6,841 bases of DNA from Cytophagales bacterium (lineage in GTDB: Bacteria > Bacteroidota > Bacteroidia > Cytophagales > Cyclobacteriaceae). Where the stretch lies: NCBI GenBank assembly GCA_003541895.1, contig DPLR01000352.1, positions 1 to 6,841 of the forward strand, read 5' to 3'. The translations under genes and the position numbers were made by a program. Each line of letters begins with the position of its first letter. The stretch's first letter is position 1. The notes beneath the pieces were generated by a model that ran no database searches, was not told the DNA's origin, and was given only the letters and a program-made list of their open reading frames with translations. Positions 6,167 through 6,841 of the stretch are shown here, piece by piece.

Positions 6167-6841
6167 TTAATCCTTGTCGAGGAATGGATACCTGTAATCG
6201 GTTGGCGTAACAAATGTTTCTTTGATGGTGCGCATTGATACCCAACGCATCAGGTTGGCTTTAGCTCCGGCTTTGTCGTTGGTGCCTGAACCTCTCGCTC
6301 CGCCAAAAGGTTGCTGGCCAACCACTGCACCGGTTGGTTTATCGTTGATGTAAAAATTGCCAGCGCTGTTTACTAATTTTTTTGTGGCGAGTTCAACCGC
6401 ATAACGATCTTTCGCCAAGATAGAACCCGTCAATGCATAAGGTGATGTCTGATCAACCAATTCAAGGGTTTGTTCAAAATTCTCAGAGTGATAAACATAA
6501 ATGGTTAACACCGGACCGAAAATCTCTTCGCACATGGTGAGTGATGAGGCGTCTTTGGTTTCAATAATGGTTGGTTCAATAAAATAGCCTTTTGATTTAT
6601 CGTATTTGCCTCCGGCAATAATTTCATTCAACGGATTTTGCCTTGCCTTTTCGATGTACCCTGAAATTGAATCGAATGCTTTTTCATCAATTACGGCATT
6701 CACAAAATTTCCAAATTCTTCCACCGGGCCCATCGAAATACTTTTTAAATCTGAGATTAAGTTATTTTTTACTTCATCCCAAAGATTGGAAGGCACATAA
6801 GCGCGTGAGGCAGCCGAACATTTTTGTCCCTGGTATTCAAA
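6167..6841 (-). CDS. 1-pyrroline-5-carboxylate dehydrogenase (ALDH4 type), C-terminal part (5' end outside window)
   Basis: The frame is open from the window edge for 224 residues and ends in TAA; the N-terminal NAD-binding half is outside. A GTG at 6796 is an internal Val codon and not a start, because coding continues upstream as FEYQGQKCSAASRAY. That segment carries the catalytic Cys (residue 8 of the fragment, codon 6818-6820). EEIFGPV (105-111) is the conserved aldehyde dehydrogenase Glu-Phe-Gly motif. GNFYINDKPTGAVVGQQPFG (161-180) and the following GARGSGTNDK are typical of the ALDH4A1/P5CDH subfamily, as is the tail IKETF. The enzyme oxidises L-glutamate gamma-semialdehyde (in equilibrium with P5C) to glutamate with NAD+, the second step of proline catabolism. 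No proline dehydrogenase gene is visible here. The 70 bp between it and the kinase gene contain no clear terminator. Confidence 0.93.
   Translation of the reverse strand, partial: FEYQGQKCSAASRAYVPSNLWDEVKNNLISDLKSISMGPVEEFGNFVNAVIDEKAFDSISGYIEKARQNPLNEIIAGGKYDKSKGYFIEPTIIETKDASSLTMCEEIFGPVLTIYVYHSENFEQTLELVDQTSPYALTGSILAKDRYAVELATKKLVNSAGNFYINDKPTGAVVGQQPFGGARGSGTNDKAGAKANLMRWVSMRTIKETFVTPTDYRYPFLDKD

Noticed and set aside
6606..6800. Plus-strand open frame of 64 codons
   Set aside because: It is a shadow of the P5C dehydrogenase gene, whose frame is continuous and conserved here.

Overview
The window looks like an ordinary chromosomal segment of a Bacteroidota bacterium, most likely of the Cytophagales or a related order; the taxonomy is inferred, not proven. 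The reasons are moderately AT-rich DNA, start regions without convincing Shine-Dalgarno sequences, a BatA-type double-membrane-anchor/VWA protein, a periplasmic-TPR sensor kinase of a kind common in this phylum, a POTRA-less Omp85-like barrel and an ALDH4-type P5C dehydrogenase. No RNA gene, CRISPR array, insertion sequence, attachment site or phage gene was seen, and no gene-free stretch exceeds about 85 bp.

All six genes lie on the minus strand, so they read from high to low coordinates. In transcription order they are: the C-terminal part of a 1-pyrroline-5-carboxylate dehydrogenase (6841-6167, cut by the window edge); after 70 bp, an 885-residue TPR sensor histidine kinase (6096-3439, GTG start); after 4 bp, a CYTH-domain protein (3434-2913); overlapping it by 4 bases (ATGA), type I isopentenyl-diphosphate isomerase idi (2916-2389); after 84 bp, a signal-peptide-bearing Omp85/BamA-like outer-membrane barrel (2304-1192, TTG start); and after 78 bp, the N-terminal 371 residues of a BatA/VWA membrane protein (1113-1, cut by the window edge).

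The tightest unit is kinase-CYTH-idi, whose junctions of +4 and -4 bp imply one transcript and probably translational coupling. A weak Bacteroidota-type promoter can be proposed in front of the kinase. The three products have no known joint pathway: a periplasm-sensing kinase, a phosphate-chain-binding fold and an isoprenoid isomerase. The CYTH protein lacks both glutamates of the signature ExExK motif, so its activity cannot be assumed. The Omp85-like and BatA genes are codirectional but more widely spaced and may be separate units. I did not find convincing evidence of a new defence, mobile or RNA system. The most unusual points are the degenerate CYTH protein and its coupling to idi and the kinase.
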